DNA from: Clostridiales bacterium
Lineage (GTDB): Bacteria; Bacillota; Clostridia; Oscillospirales; Oscillospiraceae
Assembly (NCBI GenBank): GCA_012838345.1
Contig: DUPK01000078.1
Location: 24,793 to 88,792 of the forward strand
DNA: 64,000 bases
Direction of reading: 5' to 3'
Shown here piece after piece: positions 15,655-24,663 of this stretch. The position numbers and the translations under genes were made by a program. How positions within the stretch are numbered: the first letter of the stretch is position 1; each line of letters begins with the position of its first letter. Below the pieces are notes generated by a model, which saw nothing but the letters and a program-made list of their open reading frames with translations, made no database searches and was not told the DNA's origin.

Positions 15655-16701
15655 ATGAGTGAAAATGTCTTAGAGATAAAAAACCTGGTTGTCCACTACG
15701 AAACCCCGGACGGCGTTGCGGAAGCTGTAAACGACGTCAGCTTTACCATTAAGGCGGGAGAAACACTCGGCCTTGTCGGTGAAACCGGCGCCGGTAAAAC
15801 AACCATAGCTCTTACCATAATGGGCCTCCTTCCCAAGCCTGTGGGACAAGTAATACAGGGCGAAATACTCCTTGACGGGGAGAACATTGTCGAAACGTCC
15901 CGCAATAAGCTCAAACAGCGCAAAAACGACAGAATGATGCGCAAGCTCAGGGGCAACAAAATCGGAATGATATTTCAGGACCCCATGTCCGCTCTCAACC
16001 CCGTCTTACATGTCGGGGATCAGATAGCCGAGGTAATCAGACTTCACAACAAGGTATCCAAGGCCGAAGCCACGCAAAAGGCTATGGAAATGATGGAGCT
16101 TGTCGGCATTCCCGGCGTGCGTTACAGCGACTACCCCCATCAATTCTCCGGCGGCATGAAGCAGCGCATAGTCATCGCTATGGCGCTCGCCTGCAATCCC
16201 CGCGTCCTGATAGCCGACGAGCCTACGACCGCGCTTGATGTTACAATCCAGGCGCAGGTTCTCGAGCTGATGAACGGCCTTAAGAGCAAGTTCAAAACCG
16301 CCACGCTCATGATTACCCACGACCTCGGCATTGTTGCGGAGATATGCGACAAGTGCGCGGTCCTTTACGCCGGGCAGCTTGTGGAGTACGGCACGGTCGA
16401 GCATATCTTCAATAATCCCCAGCATCCGTACACTCTCGCGTTGTTTGCGTCGCTTCCGAGCCTTGACAAGGATGTTGATCGCCTAAAGTCTATATCCGGC
16501 TTGATGAGCGACCCCATGAATCTGCCCGAATACTGCACCTTCTACGAAAGGTGCGACGCCGGGTGCGATAGCTGCATGGAGCTAGACCCGCCTCTTACCG
16601 AAATTGAGCCGGGCCACTTTGTAAAATGCGCGAAATTTATGAAGAAAACGCAATCGGCAACGACCAGCAAGGGAACCGATAGCGGGGAGGCCAGAGTATG
16701 A
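15655..16701 (+). CDS. dppD: Peptide-type ABC transporter ATP-binding protein, DppD/OppD family
   Basis: 348 aa cytoplasmic ATPase. Walker A GETGAGKTT, Q-loop region MIFQDPMSALNP, signature FSGGMKQR, Walker B VLIADEPTTALD, switch His in THDLG. The C-terminal extension after HPYTLAL contains CTFYERCDAGCDSC, matching the oligopeptide-transporter C-terminal domain whose cysteines can hold an Fe-S cluster in OppD/DppD (known). Start ATG 15655 after GGAGG. The stop overlaps the next gene by 4 bp. Confidence 0.95.
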   Translation: MSENVLEIKNLVVHYETPDGVAEAVNDVSFTIKAGETLGLVGETGAGKTTIALTIMGLLPKPVGQVIQGEILLDGENIVETSRNKLKQRKNDRMMRKLRGNKIGMIFQDPMSALNPVLHVGDQIAEVIRLHNKVSKAEATQKAMEMMELVGIPGVRYSDYPHQFSGGMKQRIVIAMALACNPRVLIADEPTTALDVTIQAQVLELMNGLKSKFKTATLMITHDLGIVAEICDKCAVLYAGQLVEYGTVEHIFNNPQHPYTLALFASLPSLDKDVDRLKSISGLMSDPMNLPEYCTFYERCDAGCDSCMELDPPLTEIEPGHFVKCAKFMKKTQSATTSKGTDSGEARV

Positions 16702-17660
16702 GCGAGATACTTAAGGTAACAAACTTGAAAAAATACTTCCCCGTACCGGCCGGAATGCTTCACGCGGTCGACGATGTGTCCTTCTCAATGCATTACGGCG
16801 AAACTTTGGGCGTCGTCGGAGAGTCCGGCTGCGGCAAGTCCACGCTCGGCAAGACGATACTGCGCCTGGAACCCCCTACTTCCGGCGAAATAATATTTGA
16901 GGGCGAAGACATCACAAATATTGACGACAAGGAGTTTAAAGCCCTCCGCCCGAAGATGCAGATGATTTTCCAGGACCCGCTTTCCTCTCTCAACCCCAGA
17001 ATGAGTGTAAGCCAGCAGATTGCGGAACCCCTTCGCATCTACAAGGTGTATAAGAGCAATGAGGAAATGGAAAAGCGTGTCCTCGAGCTGATGGACATAG
17101 TCGGTCTTGCCCGCCGTTATGTCGACACCTATCCCCATGAGCTTGACGGTGGCCGCAGGCAGAGAATAGGCATCGCGCGCGCGCTGGCTCTAAGGCCAAA
17201 GCTCATAGTCTGCGACGAGCCGGTGTCCGCCCTCGACGTTCTTATTCAGGCGCAGATACTGAACCTCCTGCAGGATTTGCAGAAGGAGCACGGGCTTTCA
17301 TACATGTTCATTACTCACGATTTGTCCGTCGTTAAGCATATCTCAAACAATATTTGCGTCATGTACCTTGGCCAGATTATCGAGCAATGCGATACTAAGG
17401 AGCTGTTTAAAAATACTCTCCACCCCTACGCCAAGGCGCTGCTGTCGGCGATTCCCGTGCCTTCGCTTAAGCACCGCAGGCAAAAGATACTTCTGAAGGG
17501 CGAGCTTGCCTCCCCCATCAATCCGAAGAACGCCTGCCGTTTCGCGCCCCGCTGTCTCTACGCCAAGGAAGAGTGCTTTGCAAGTGCGCCGGAGCTTGTC
17601 GACGTGGGCGGAAACCACAGGGTGGCCTGCCACTTTGTCAAGGAAATAAACGGACTTTAA
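16698..17660 (+). CDS. dppF: Peptide-type ABC transporter ATP-binding protein, DppF/OppF family
   Basis: 320 aa, partner of DppD. Walker A GESGCGKST, MIFQDPLSSLNP, Walker B LIVCDEPVSALD, THDLS, and the C-terminal CRFAPRCLYAKEEC. The ABC signature reads LDGGRRQR in place of LSGGQRQR; this variant also occurs in other Firmicute OppF-like proteins as far as I recall, so activity is probably retained, perhaps asymmetrically. Last gene of the unit that starts at 8226; two hairpins follow. Confidence 0.94.
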   Translation: MSEILKVTNLKKYFPVPAGMLHAVDDVSFSMHYGETLGVVGESGCGKSTLGKTILRLEPPTSGEIIFEGEDITNIDDKEFKALRPKMQMIFQDPLSSLNPRMSVSQQIAEPLRIYKVYKSNEEMEKRVLELMDIVGLARRYVDTYPHELDGGRRQRIGIARALALRPKLIVCDEPVSALDVLIQAQILNLLQDLQKEHGLSYMFITHDLSVVKHISNNICVMYLGQIIEQCDTKELFKNTLHPYAKALLSAIPVPSLKHRRQKILLKGELASPINPKNACRFAPRCLYAKEECFASAPELVDVGGNHRVACHFVKEINGL

Positions 17661-17674
17661 TGGAATTAATGTTT

Positions 17675-17719
17675 AAAGCCGCTTTCGGGTTATTTCACAT
17701 CCCAAAAGCGGCTTTGTTT
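17675..17719 (+). terminator. Terminator of the transporter operon
   Basis: AAAGCCGCTTTCGGG paired with CCCAAAAGCGGCTTT (one mismatch), then TTTGTTTA. Confidence 0.75.
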
Positions 17720-17724
17720 ACAGT

Positions 17725-17758
17725 AAAAAGCGCCGCGGGCTTTCCGCGGCGCTTTTTT
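17725..17758. terminator. Bidirectional terminator between operon end and EF-G paralogue
   Basis: AAAAAGCGCCGCGG / CCGCGGCGCTTTTTT hairpin with A-run and T-run; serves both convergent units. Confidence 0.85.
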
Positions 17759-17764
17759 ATCAAT

Positions 17765-19825
17765 TTATTGATTTTGCATTGCCTTGGCTTCCTCGATTAT
17801 CTTTGTCTGGATATGGGGAGGAGTCTCCTCATAACGGACAAATTCGAAGGTAAAGCTACCTCTGCCCTGGGTCATGCTGCGAAGGTCGATTGCGTAGCTG
17901 CCCATTTCGGCCATCGGCACCTCGGCCTCGATAATCTGCGTGCCGGAAGGAGCGGGATTCATGCCCAGAACTCTGCCGCGGCGCTTGTTGAGGTCGCCTA
18001 TTATATCACCCGTGTAGCTGTCCGGGATTGTAACCTTAAGCGAACCGATGGGTTCCAGGATTACGGGGTTTGCCTGAGGCAGACCTGCCTTATAGGCAAG
18101 GGCTGCGGCAATCTTAAAGGCCATTTCGGAGGAGTCAACATCGTGATAGGAGCCGTCAACCAGCGTAGCTTTGAGGTTGACAACCGGGTAACCGGCGAGT
18201 ACGCCTTCAGTCATACTCTCGCGCAGACCCTTTTCGACGGCGGGATGGAAGTTCTTCGGAACGCTTCCTCCGAAAATCTTCTCTTCAAATATCAAATCCT
18301 CGGAGTCGCCCGGCTCAAACTCTATCCAGACATCTCCGTACTGGCCGTGACCGCCGGTCTGCTTCTTGTGGCGGCCCTGAACCTTAACTTTCTTTCTTAT
18401 CTTCTCGCGATATGGCACTCTGGCTGTGCTCAGCTCAACATCGACGCCGAACTTTGACTTCAGCTTCGAGCAAAGCACGTCGAGATGAATATCGCCGGCG
18501 CCGGACAGCACCATCTGGCGCGTCTCAGAGTTGTTTACAACCGTGAAAGTGGGGTCTTCATCAGCAAGTCTGGTAAGACCTAGGGAGATTTTATCCTCCT
18601 GCCCCTTGACCTTGGGCGAAATCGCCATGGAGTAGCAGGGCGGCTGGAACTCTATTCCCAGGAGTTTTACGGGGCGCTTCGGGTCGCAGAGCGTGTCGCC
18701 AGTCTTGGTATCCGAGAGCTTTGCAACCGCGCCGATGTCTCCGCAGCCGATTTCCTTGACCTCTATGCTCTTTTTGCCCTGCATTACGTAAATATGGCCC
18801 ATCTTCTCGGTAGTTCCCGTCCGCGGGTTGAGAAGCGTCATATCCGCGGTGACCTTGCCCGAAACTACCTTGAAGAAGCTGAACTTTCCGTATTGGTCGG
18901 CAAGCGTCTTATAAACGATGGCGCAGGCGGGAGCCGAATCGTCCGCGGCAACCTCCGTCTCACCGTCCTCGGAAATCTCGGGCTTTATATCCTTGGGAGA
19001 GGGCAGCAGGTGCACTATGGCGTCCAGAAGCACTTCGGTGCCAATGCCGCTGAGCGCACAACCGCAGAACACAGGGAACAGGCTTAATTCCTTTACGCCT
19101 ATGCGTACGCCCTGAATTACCTCTTCGACCGTGAATTCCTCGCCGGAGAAATACTTCTCCATGGCCTCTTCGCTGGTCTCGGCGACGCACTCATACACAG
19201 CGGCGGAGAGGTGCTCAATCTCATCCTTCATATTCTCGGGCACGGTAATCTCAACCCTCTTGCCCTTCTCCATGGAATAGGCCTTGCGCAGTATAAGGTC
19301 ATATATACCCGTAATGTTGCCGGAGGCGTCCTTAATCGGAACTATACAGGGACATATGGAGGTGCCGAACTTTGCGCGCAGCTCCTCATAGGCGGTTTCG
19401 TAGTCGCCGTTTTCCTCGTCAATCTTGGATATATAGAAGAACCTGGGCTTCTTTGCATCTTCGAGGGCTTTCCAAGCCTTTTCTGTTCCGACGCTTACCG
19501 CGCCCTTTGCGGCGCAAACGATAATGCCGCTGTCGGCGACGCGCAGAGCCTGCGCCACTTCGCCTGCAAAGTCATAATAGCCCGGGGTGTCAAGTATATT
19601 AATCTTATGTTTCTCATGCTCTACGTGCATTGTGGAAAGGGAAATAGAAATTTTACGCTTAATTTCCTCCGGGTCATAGTCTCCTACTGTGTTCCCGTCC
19701 GCTACCTTTCCAAGTCTGTCGGTTGCGCCCTTGAGGTAAAGCATGCTCTCGGCAAGGCTCGTTTTTCCGTTGCCGCTGTGGCCCAAAAGGCAGATGTTGC
19801 GGATTTTTTCCATAGAATAGCTCAT
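17765..19825 (-). CDS. EF-G-like translation GTPase (EF-G paralogue)
   Basis: 686 aa, five-domain EF-G architecture. P-loop GHSGNGKTS, switch II DTPGYYDF, G4 as SKIDEEN in place of NKMD, then domains II-V including GRHKKQTGGHGQYGDVWIEF and the domain V region KRRGRVLGMN. The histidine of DTPGH that catalyses GTP hydrolysis in canonical EF-G is Tyr83 here. That places it with the EF-G-like paralogues (FusA2 type), whose role is less clear than that of the housekeeping factor. Start ATG 19825 after AGGAGAGG. Transcribed alone. Confidence 0.9.
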   Translation of the reverse strand: MSYSMEKIRNICLLGHSGNGKTSLAESMLYLKGATDRLGKVADGNTVGDYDPEEIKRKISISLSTMHVEHEKHKINILDTPGYYDFAGEVAQALRVADSGIIVCAAKGAVSVGTEKAWKALEDAKKPRFFYISKIDEENGDYETAYEELRAKFGTSICPCIVPIKDASGNITGIYDLILRKAYSMEKGKRVEITVPENMKDEIEHLSAAVYECVAETSEEAMEKYFSGEEFTVEEVIQGVRIGVKELSLFPVFCGCALSGIGTEVLLDAIVHLLPSPKDIKPEISEDGETEVAADDSAPACAIVYKTLADQYGKFSFFKVVSGKVTADMTLLNPRTGTTEKMGHIYVMQGKKSIEVKEIGCGDIGAVAKLSDTKTGDTLCDPKRPVKLLGIEFQPPCYSMAISPKVKGQEDKISLGLTRLADEDPTFTVVNNSETRQMVLSGAGDIHLDVLCSKLKSKFGVDVELSTARVPYREKIRKKVKVQGRHKKQTGGHGQYGDVWIEFEPGDSEDLIFEEKIFGGSVPKNFHPAVEKGLRESMTEGVLAGYPVVNLKATLVDGSYHDVDSSEMAFKIAAALAYKAGLPQANPVILEPIGSLKVTIPDSYTGDIIGDLNKRRGRVLGMNPAPSGTQIIEAEVPMAEMGSYAIDLRSMTQGRGSFTFEFVRYEETPPHIQTKIIEEAKAMQNQ

Positions 19826-20191
19826 ATTTACTAATCCTCTCCTTGTGGTTGGGTATTATTTTTTGCTTAAGCCCGGGGAGTCGGTACTGACTTAAACAAA
19901 CTCAGTGAACGCTGTAAATTCTTATTAAAACACTAATCTATTATACAGGACACAGATATTAATTTCAACAAATATTTTAATATATTGTATCACCTTTATG
20001 GCGTTTCTCCCCAGTCTGCGAAAAAAGCCGCACTACCGGCCGCAGGGAGGCTGCAAAAGTCATTTTCGCCTCGGGGCTTAAGCTATAAAAACCGCTGTGG
20101 AGATTTCGCTCCGCAGCGGCCATTTTATATCGGCACAAACTTAAACCGCATTCTCCCCGAAAACTGTTTCACGGGCAGAAAACTATAATCA
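19826..20191. other. Intergenic region with one terminator
   Basis: Holds the EF-G paralogue promoter (AT-rich 19920-19990) and the terminator of the gene ending at 20192. No gene supported. Confidence 0.5.
20086..20122 (-). terminator. Terminator of the metK-to-pseudo-ATPase operon
   Basis: CCGCTGTGGAG / CTCCGCAGCGG hairpin; on the minus strand it is followed by TTTTTATAG. Confidence 0.75.
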
Positions 20192-22354
20192 CTAGTATTT
20201 GCTCGTCAAGCCCGAAAGGAAGAATATGGGTATAAGCCAGGCAGTCATGAACATTAGAGTATTTGAGGCTGTGGCGGCCTCAAAAGCTCCCTTTTTGCAC
20301 ATCAGGAACATGATTACAAGACCCAAAATTGCCCCCAGCAGCGAAATCACGGCTCCAATATAAACCGCCGTCTGAAGGCTCCTGCCCCCCAGGATAGTCT
20401 GCACATAAGGGGCGAGCCCCTCCCTGAGAACAAGGGCCGTGGGCTGCTTCTTTCTCTCCGGCGGCTCCGACAGCCTGTAACGCTCGGAGTACGATAAAAC
20501 CTCTATGCACTCTGCCCTGTCTGAAGGTATTTTGAACTTCTGCTTGAGCATCATCGTTGTAATGTTGAAGTCGCGTATCGCGAAAAGCGATAGTATTTTT
20601 CTTGTGAGAATGGTCATAAGCGCCGACTGGACGGAACCTATAGGATTATAGTTTACAAGGAAAACGCCCGAGAGCCTGTCGTTGATAGCGCAGAATATGG
20701 CGTTTTTGATGTTCAGATTCTCCTGCAGGCGAATTCCCATCAGGTTCATAAAGCCCGACGAGCCGACTAGGATACGGTCGGACCCGACAAGTCCCGACAG
20801 CCCTCCGCCTTCATAGCAGGCAAAATCGTCCACCGGCAAAACGTGGCACCTCTGTGCCCTCATATATTCGGCAAAGGTATCCGAAAGCCCCGAGCCGGAC
20901 CTGATTATTAAGCTTCCCGTACATGATATTAGCCTGTCTCTGGAGACTTTCGAGAGAACGGTCACGCCGCTTATTGCGAGCGTTCCGGGCGGGAAAAGGT
21001 CCTCGTCCTTGATTACAAGCCCTATGGCCCCGCCGCAGTCGCATGCCCCCTGCCAGCCGGCAAGCGCGGCTCCCGCCGCGGACAGGCGCTTTGCAAGCGT
21101 CTTAAAGGGGTGCCCGAACACCAGCAGCAGCGAAAATGGAGCGCACACCGAGCTCATCGCCGCAAAGCAGCGGAAAAACCAGGTCACCCTGCCCGTTCCC
21201 AGGGAAGCTACCAGCGACAGGCCTAAAGAGCCCAATACAAGCAGCGGAGCTATGTAAATACACAGCTTTTCGGTGAGCGTCCGCCTGTGGGCGCGCGTCA
21301 CAAAGCCCCTGGAGCTGTCGCGGTTCTTTATGAGGACGCACCCCCCCTCTACCCTGTCGTTCTCAACCGAAACACAATAGGGGTAGGAGCCCGCCGAAGC
21401 GACCCTGAAGGTCAGCATATAGCCCCTGGCGGTCTTGCAAGCGCCGAGCATGGCAAAGAACATGGAACAGGCTGCGACCGCGCAGAAAGGCATACCCTTT
21501 TCAAAGGCCCTGGTTATCGCAATATAAGCAGCATCCATCAAAGATGCGATGCAGGCTACGCTCACTAGGGTTTCGGCGCTTGCCTTAATAAGCACAAGGT
21601 CCCGAATACCCGCCCAGAGTATATCGTAGCCGAGAACCACCACGATAAAATCGGCAATCAGAACCGTGAGCGTAAGTGCAAAGGGATTGCTAGAAAGTAT
21701 CTGCGGGAGAGGAAGCCCGAAATCACCGGCGAAGACTATGTAGGCCAAGATAAGACATAACGGCGCTGCAAGCACGCAGCGCCTCTTTAAAGAGTGCGCC
21801 TTCGCACCATATGCCCTGTATACAGCCTTTAAGTTCGGCTCGTCCTCGGGTATTTCCTCGTCCGGGTCCAGGGGCTCCCGGTATGGCTCCTCGGTCAATT
21901 CGTCTTCACTCTCGGGCACATATTCTTCCGTATGAGGCTTTTTCTTCCTCCTGCGCCCGAAAAGCCCAAGCTCTTGCGGATTCTCCTCCCGCCCTTCCCC
22001 GTCCTCGGACTCAGGCGTGCCATCGCGTATGTGCCTTATTTTGGGCGGCTCGTACTTTTCCCTGGACCTACTTTCCATCTCCTCGAAGTACTCGCCTATT
22101 TCGCGCGTGATTATCTCCTTTGCCGCTTCCTCGACTGATTTTTCGGGCGCCGCGGCCCGAAACTCCAGAATTTCCGCCTTTTTGGGAGACTCGGAAGCTC
22201 TCTCCTCCCCTATGATTTCTTCGGCACGGGAGTGTGTTTCCTGGGCCGGCGGATTACTTTCGTCAGCGATATGCGCATTGCCCTTGTATTCCGCCAGTAT
22301 ATCCTCAAGGGAGTAGTTATCTTCTCTTCTCCCTTTATCCATTTGTTCGGACAC
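20192..22354 (-). CDS. P-type-ATPase-like membrane protein without catalytic residues
   Basis: About 720 aa, membrane. Residues 1-180 are acidic and low in complexity (many Glu, Asp, Lys), probably disordered. The remainder follows the layout of a P1B-type metal ATPase. A helix pair around SAETLVSVACIASLMDAAYI matches the MDTLV helix. The segment CAPFSLLLVFGHPF sits where CPCALxxxxP belongs. LVIKDEDLFPPG sits where FDKTGTLTxG belongs, and GSDRILVGSSGFMNLMGI matches the nucleotide domain VLVGNxxxM. The phosphorylated Asp, the TGES loop and GDGxND are all missing, so it cannot work as an ion pump. Start GTG 22354 follows GGGGGAG; GTG 22363 is also in frame. Last gene of the metK operon. Function unknown. 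Confidence 0.75.
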   Translation of the reverse strand: MSEQMDKGRREDNYSLEDILAEYKGNAHIADESNPPAQETHSRAEEIIGEERASESPKKAEILEFRAAAPEKSVEEAAKEIITREIGEYFEEMESRSREKYEPPKIRHIRDGTPESEDGEGREENPQELGLFGRRRKKKPHTEEYVPESEDELTEEPYREPLDPDEEIPEDEPNLKAVYRAYGAKAHSLKRRCVLAAPLCLILAYIVFAGDFGLPLPQILSSNPFALTLTVLIADFIVVVLGYDILWAGIRDLVLIKASAETLVSVACIASLMDAAYIAITRAFEKGMPFCAVAACSMFFAMLGACKTARGYMLTFRVASAGSYPYCVSVENDRVEGGCVLIKNRDSSRGFVTRAHRRTLTEKLCIYIAPLLVLGSLGLSLVASLGTGRVTWFFRCFAAMSSVCAPFSLLLVFGHPFKTLAKRLSAAGAALAGWQGACDCGGAIGLVIKDEDLFPPGTLAISGVTVLSKVSRDRLISCTGSLIIRSGSGLSDTFAEYMRAQRCHVLPVDDFACYEGGGLSGLVGSDRILVGSSGFMNLMGIRLQENLNIKNAIFCAINDRLSGVFLVNYNPIGSVQSALMTILTRKILSLFAIRDFNITTMMLKQKFKIPSDRAECIEVLSYSERYRLSEPPERKKQPTALVLREGLAPYVQTILGGRSLQTAVYIGAVISLLGAILGLVIMFLMCKKGAFEAATASNTLMFMTAWLIPIFFLSGLTSKY

Positions 22355-22382
22355 GCTAACCACTCCCCCTGTCTCATTTTAT

Positions 22383-23135
22383 TTATTGCCCTTTTCTCTG
22401 TCTGACGGCCTCGTATAGAAGTATCGCGGCGGATGTGGAGGCGTTGAGAGAGGATATTTTCCCGAACATGGGGATGCCGATTTTGAAGTCGCAGCTTTCG
22501 CTGACAAGCCTCCCCATTCCCCTACCCTCCGAGCCGATGACTATGGCGGAGGCACCCTTGAAATCGGCGTCCCACAGCCTTGTGTCCCCGTCGGCCGCGG
22601 TGCCGAACACCCATACGCCCGCCTTCTGAAGCTCCTTTATGGCCGCCGTAATGTTGGAAACCCGGGCAACGGCGATATGCTCCACGGCACCGGCGGAGGT
22701 CTTAGAGATAATGGGCGTAACTCCGGCGCTGCGGCGCTTTGGGACTATTACACCGTGCGCCCCGGCGCACTCGGCGGTCCTGATTATCGCGCCGAGATTG
22801 TGAGGGTCGGAAATCTCGTCGCATATCACGATAAGCGGTTTTTCCCCCCGCTCCTCGGCAATTTCAAGTATATCGCCAACCGTCGAGTACTCGCGCACCG
22901 CCGCCAGAGCGATAACGCCCTGATGCGAGTGCGTCACGCTCATATAGTCGAGCTTGCGCCTGTCGGCGTCCACAACGACGATGCCCTTCTCCCTCGCCTT
23001 GGCGGCAATGTGTCTAAGCGTTGAGTCGGTGTCGCCACGCGCAATATATATTTTGTCAATCGGGCGCCCTGTGCGCAGCGCCTCTATCACCGCGTTTCTG
23101 CCCTCTATGAGGCCCTCGCGTTTATCGTCAGTCAT
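22383..23135 (-). CDS. rlmB: 23S rRNA (guanosine-2'-O-)-methyltransferase, SpoU/TrmH family
   Basis: 250 aa. The N-terminal substrate-binding part begins LIEGRNAVIEALRTGRPIDK. The SPOUT domain carries the three knot motifs: DEISDPHNLGAIIRTAECAG, VIGSEGRGMGRLV and IPMFGKISSLNASTSAAILL. It uses SAM to methylate the ribose of a 23S rRNA guanosine (G2251 in E. coli). The start overlaps the stop of the upstream gene by 4 bp (ATGA). SAM is supplied by metK of the same operon. Confidence 0.92.
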   Translation of the reverse strand: MTDDKREGLIEGRNAVIEALRTGRPIDKIYIARGDTDSTLRHIAAKAREKGIVVVDADRRKLDYMSVTHSHQGVIALAAVREYSTVGDILEIAEERGEKPLIVICDEISDPHNLGAIIRTAECAGAHGVIVPKRRSAGVTPIISKTSAGAVEHIAVARVSNITAAIKELQKAGVWVFGTAADGDTRLWDADFKGASAIVIGSEGRGMGRLVSESCDFKIGIPMFGKISSLNASTSAAILLYEAVRQRKGQ

Positions 23136-24652
23136 GTGAGGCTATCCTCTTTCTTATCTACTGCTGTCTCATCGCCTGCGATTTTCACCGCGGCTATCGT
23201 GACCGCAATCACGGCCCAGAACACGACCATTACTCTGGGGTAGAACCAGATATAGTCGACGAGCCCGAACACAAGCACTCCTATTATGCCCGCGACGCCC
23301 GCCATGATTATGTTTTGAAGGTCCCTTGGGCAGTCCCCGTCGACAATCAAGCTTGACGAGCGCTTGAACCAGTTAATCATCGCACCGAGGAATAGGAGTA
23401 TGCCAAGAACGCCCGTTTCAATCCAGATTTGCATATAGGTGTTGTGGCTGTGAATAAACTTAAAGCCGTTTGAGTAATAGGAATAGCTGTTTACCGCCTT
23501 CTGTCCGATGTCGGTACCAAGGCCCGTCCCCGTCAGCCAGTTGTCGACAAGGTACTTTTTCGCCGAGTCATAGGTCACGTAGCGGCTGTTTATGGAGGAG
23601 TCCCCGGTCGCTATTGTCATTATGCGGTTGAAAATGGTATCGGGCAATAGCGGAATGCAAAGTATTCCAATCACGAGGAACAGGGGTATCAGCTTCCAGT
23701 TTTTAAACAGCACGAAAACCATGAATACTACCACAATCGCAAGATAGCCCGCCCTTGAATATGTCTCGGCCAAAGCCACCAGGGCGCCTCCGAGGATGAT
23801 GAGAGCTATCATTTTGCCGAGGATTTCCTTTACGTTCAACACCATTATTGCCACGAAGGGGATTAGCATGACCAGTATCTCGGCGTATACGTTCGCGTTT
23901 TCAAAAAACGAATAGACGCGGCCGGGCATGCCGGCGTTTGCCTCCAAATCCACCTGCCAGCGGACAATCTCAACTCCGGTTCTGGCCTGATAACAGCCGT
24001 AGAGCACCGCTATGGCAAAACCTGAGAGCATCGCTATAAGAAAACCGTTGAGGCTCTTTCTGTCCTTGACGGAGCTGACAATTACAAGCACAAGCAGCAT
24101 GCATGTAAAATGGAAAAGGAAAAAGCGAAGGCTAAGAGACCTCGAGGACGAGAACAGGAAGGCAAGCGCAACAATGCAGGCAAAGGCCAATAGATAGGGG
24201 CTTATAAGCTCCGTGCGAAACCTTCGTCCTCCTTTTCTCATAGCATACACCAAAAACAGACAGGTAAGTAAAAGCGCACCTATAAGACTGTAAAGATTGT
24301 TCCAATAGCCCTGCGGGACGACAAGCAGCAGAGCCATGAAAAGACCCGCAACAAGTCCGAGATTGCCGGAAAGAGTGCCGAGCCGGAAAAAGATGGCGCT
24401 GCCCTCAAAAAGGCTCTCAAAGCGCCGATAGAGCGCTCCGAAAAGCCTGGGCAAGAGATTTACTATCCAGTCGAACACCCTGTAGCCGAGGCTGTTTGTC
24501 CAGGCCCTGTCTATCGAGCTCAGGCGCGGAAGTTCAAGCGGAAAGCGGGCGGGTTTCAGGAATAGGTTCACTATAAAACTCATCCTTATTGCATTGATAA
24601 CCCGCTCCGAGAATCTCGTGCTGCTGTTTTCCGAGGCTGTGTTCATTTTCAT
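23132..24652 (-). CDS. O-antigen ligase / Wzy-like polysaccharide membrane protein
   Basis: 506 aa with about 12 membrane segments and a long soluble N-terminus (1-80). The Wzy_C/WaaL signature is spread over SFFENANVYAEILVMLIPF, TYSRAGYLAIVVV, GTGLGTDIG and FIHSHNTYMQIWIETGVLG; the His of HSHNTYMQ is the usual key residue. It probably polymerises or ligates a cell-surface glycan together with the adjacent GT2 enzyme. Its stop overlaps the rlmB start; 11 bp separate it from the GT2 stop. Confidence 0.85.
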   Translation of the reverse strand: MKMNTASENSSTRFSERVINAIRMSFIVNLFLKPARFPLELPRLSSIDRAWTNSLGYRVFDWIVNLLPRLFGALYRRFESLFEGSAIFFRLGTLSGNLGLVAGLFMALLLVVPQGYWNNLYSLIGALLLTCLFLVYAMRKGGRRFRTELISPYLLAFACIVALAFLFSSSRSLSLRFFLFHFTCMLLVLVIVSSVKDRKSLNGFLIAMLSGFAIAVLYGCYQARTGVEIVRWQVDLEANAGMPGRVYSFFENANVYAEILVMLIPFVAIMVLNVKEILGKMIALIILGGALVALAETYSRAGYLAIVVVFMVFVLFKNWKLIPLFLVIGILCIPLLPDTIFNRIMTIATGDSSINSRYVTYDSAKKYLVDNWLTGTGLGTDIGQKAVNSYSYYSNGFKFIHSHNTYMQIWIETGVLGILLFLGAMINWFKRSSSLIVDGDCPRDLQNIIMAGVAGIIGVLVFGLVDYIWFYPRVMVVFWAVIAVTIAAVKIAGDETAVDKKEDSLT

Positions 24653-24663
24653 CCTCCATTGGG

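Noticed and set aside
17573..18457. Plus-strand open frame of 294 codons crossing the terminators
   Set aside because: Overlaps the end of dppF, two terminators and the EF-G paralogue in antisense; not a gene.
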